6,590 bases of DNA from Labilithrix luteola. GTDB lineage: Bacteria; Myxococcota_A; Polyangia; Polyangiales; Polyangiaceae. The translations under genes were made by a program, and so were the position numbers. The DNA is taken from NCBI GenBank assembly GCA_026225435.1, contig JAMFST010000149.1:1-6590 (forward strand), written 5' to 3'. A model generated the notes under the pieces. That model saw only the letters and a list, made by a program, of their open reading frames with translations, did not search any database and was not told the DNA's origin. Shown here piece by piece: positions 5,974 to 6,590 of the stretch (position 1 is its first letter; every line of letters starts with the position of its first letter).

Positions 5974-6322
5974 TGCCGCCGAGGATGTCGCGGAGGATGG
6001 CCGAGAGGTTCTCCGGCACGATCGGCTTCACCAGCACCTTGGTGAACCCGGCGGCCTGCCGCTGATCCGCCCGCCCGGTGCAGGCGATGACCGGCAGCTT
6101 CCCCAGCTGCTCGTCGGCGCGCACGGCGTTCACCAGCTCGATGCCGCTCATCCCCTCGAGCATCAGATCGGTGATGAAGGCCGCCGGCGGGTTCTCCTTC
6201 GCGGCGGCAAATGCCTCCTCCGCGCGGGGGAACTCGGCGACGTCGTAGCCGTCGATCCGCAGCCACTCTGCCAGGAGCTCGCGGGTGTCGTCGTGGTCAT
6301 CGATGATGAAGAGCTTGAGCAT
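5969..6322 (-). CDS. Single-domain (CheY-like) response regulator, 117 aa
   Basis: This is a stand-alone receiver domain without an output domain, so it probably signals by protein-protein contact after phosphorylation by a histidine kinase not in this window. The acidic pocket is Asp8-Asp9 (IIDD), the phospho-acceptor Asp52 (ITDLML), the switch Thr82 (ACTGR) and the invariant Lys99 (VKP); all key residues are present. The Thr-to-Lys distance is 17 residues against about 22 in E. coli CheY (Thr87-Lys109), so helix 4 and its loops are short. The position of the usual aromatic switch residue (CheY Tyr106) is occupied by Val96. The ATG at 6322 gives the canonical MLKLFIIDD start; no Shine-Dalgarno is visible, and the leader is pyrimidine-rich. 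It converges on the DUF2071 gene with a 4-nt gap. Confidence 0.95.
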   Translation of the reverse strand: MLKLFIIDDHDDTRELLAEWLRIDGYDVAEFPRAEEAFAAAKENPPAAFITDLMLEGMSGIELVNAVRADEQLGKLPVIACTGRADQRQAAGFTKVLVKPIVPENLSAILRDILGGT

Positions 6323-6354
6323 GGCGTCGAGGCGGGTGGGGGAGGAGGGCAGTT

Positions 6355-6373
6355 ACTTGACGTTTCATCAAGT
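6355..6373. repeat. 19-bp inverted repeat, candidate operator
   Basis: ACTTGACGTTTCATCAAGT has perfect 6-bp arms ACTTGA/TCAAGT around a 7-nt centre. It is about 33 bp upstream of the response-regulator start and has no T-run, which favours a protein-binding site over a terminator. A further CGTCAAG at 6431-6437 is the reverse complement of CTTGACG at 6356-6362. Confidence 0.55.
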
Positions 6374-6479
6374 GGCCCGCAGGCCGACTAGCATGGCACG
6401 TCCCGGCCGAGCCAGACAAAGCCCAACTTCCGTCAAGCGCATGAGAGTGCGACTTTGCGCCGGGATGCCTTGGTCGGAT

Positions 6480-6501
6480 GCCCGCCGTGGAGCCCGCCGT
6501 G
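6480..6501. repeat. 10-bp direct repeat with 12-bp period
   Basis: GCCCGCCGTG occurs at 6480-6489 and 6492-6501, separated by GA, ending 19 nt before the ATG at 6521. It could be a helically phased binding site or chance in GC-rich DNA. Confidence 0.5.
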
Positions 6502-6508
6502 ATAGGCG

Positions 6509-6515
6509 AAAGGGG
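6509..6515 (+). promoter_or_regulatory. Ribosome binding site of the right-edge gene
   Basis: AAAGGGG lies 5 nt before the ATG at 6521. Together with the in-frame TAG at 6503-6505, this fixes the start of the gene that runs off the window. Confidence 0.6.
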
Positions 6516-6520
6516 CTCAG

Positions 6521-6590
6521 ATGACCGCCACCGCTACCGCCAAGCAGCTTCTCCTCGCCCAGGGACCTCTCGACAAGGAGATCGTCGCCG
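6521..6590 (+). CDS. Unidentified protein, N-terminal 23 codons only (runs off the window)
   Basis: The visible product begins MTATATAKQLLLAQGPLDKE and continues to the window edge. Too little is present to recognise a family. A short Thr/Ala start is followed by what looks like an amphipathic helix; there is no signal peptide in the visible part. The start is supported by AAAGGGG 5 nt upstream and an in-frame TAG at 6503-6505. It diverges from the response-regulator gene and may share regulation through the repeats in between. Confidence 0.6.
   Translation, partial: MTATATAKQLLLAQGPLDKEIVA

Larger units (their letters stand above)
6323..6520. promoter_or_regulatory. Divergent intergenic region between response regulator and right-edge gene
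   Basis: This 198-bp region is visibly less GC-biased than the coding sequence and must carry promoters for two divergent genes. A TTGACG at 6357-6362 (+) and its mirror CGTCAA at 6431-6436 (minus-strand TTGACG) match -35 boxes, but neither has a good -10 at 16-18 bp. The region contains a 19-bp dyad (6355-6373) and a 10-bp direct repeat (6480-6501). No supported gene lies within it. Confidence 0.5.

Noticed and set aside
6395..6411. TGGCACG at 6395 as a possible sigma-54 promoter -24 element
   Set aside because: The sequence at the -12 position is CC/CG rather than the required GC, and there is no TTGC, so the consensus fails.
6285..6524. 79-aa plus-strand frame across the right intergenic region
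   Set aside because: It begins antisense to the response regulator, lacks a Shine-Dalgarno and coding-type third-position bias, and its product is Arg-rich without a domain.

Overview
The window is very GC-rich, with third codon positions almost all G or C and no tRNA, rRNA, IS element or CRISPR array visible. A sigma-54 activator, a stand-alone receiver protein, tightly packed convergent genes and several families common in delta-type proteobacteria suggest Myxococcota or a related lineage. That assignment is an inference from composition and gene content, with no marker gene to confirm it.

Layout, left to right. (1) The 3' part of a sigma-54-dependent activator (+), with AAA+ and Fis-type HTH domains; its sensory N-terminus lies outside the window. 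(2) Convergent with it, overlapping by 20 bp, a minus-strand pair: an uncharacterised tail-anchored protein and then a small VF530-family (DUF2132) DNA-binding protein. (3) Divergent from that pair across about 75 bp, an esterase of the Fes/esterase-D alpha/beta-hydrolase type (+). (4) Convergent with the esterase, 4 nt apart, a minus-strand pair: a stand-alone DUF4166 protein and a coupled multi-pass membrane protein. (5) Divergent from that pair, with start regions that touch or overlap, a plus-strand pair: a six-helix membrane protein and, with a 4-nt overlap, a protein with a probable winged-helix N-terminus and a DUF2071 domain (acetoacetate-decarboxylase-like fold). (6) Convergent with this, again 4 nt apart, a single-domain CheY-like response regulator (-). 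(7) A 198-bp intergenic region with a 19-bp dyad and a short direct repeat, then the first 23 codons of an unidentified gene (+).

The most interesting block is 3227-5964: two back-to-back two-gene operons, each pairing a soluble protein of poorly characterised family with a polytopic membrane protein. One soluble protein looks like a DNA-binding domain fused to a small-molecule-binding fold, so it could be a ligand-responsive regulator of the cluster; this is a hypothesis. A 13-bp sequence also recurs in inverted orientation at both 4-nt convergent junctions, with the stop codons in the same register, and its 8-bp core occurs once more just upstream of the esterase. Most of the window otherwise looks like ordinary chromosomal housekeeping or regulatory gene content.
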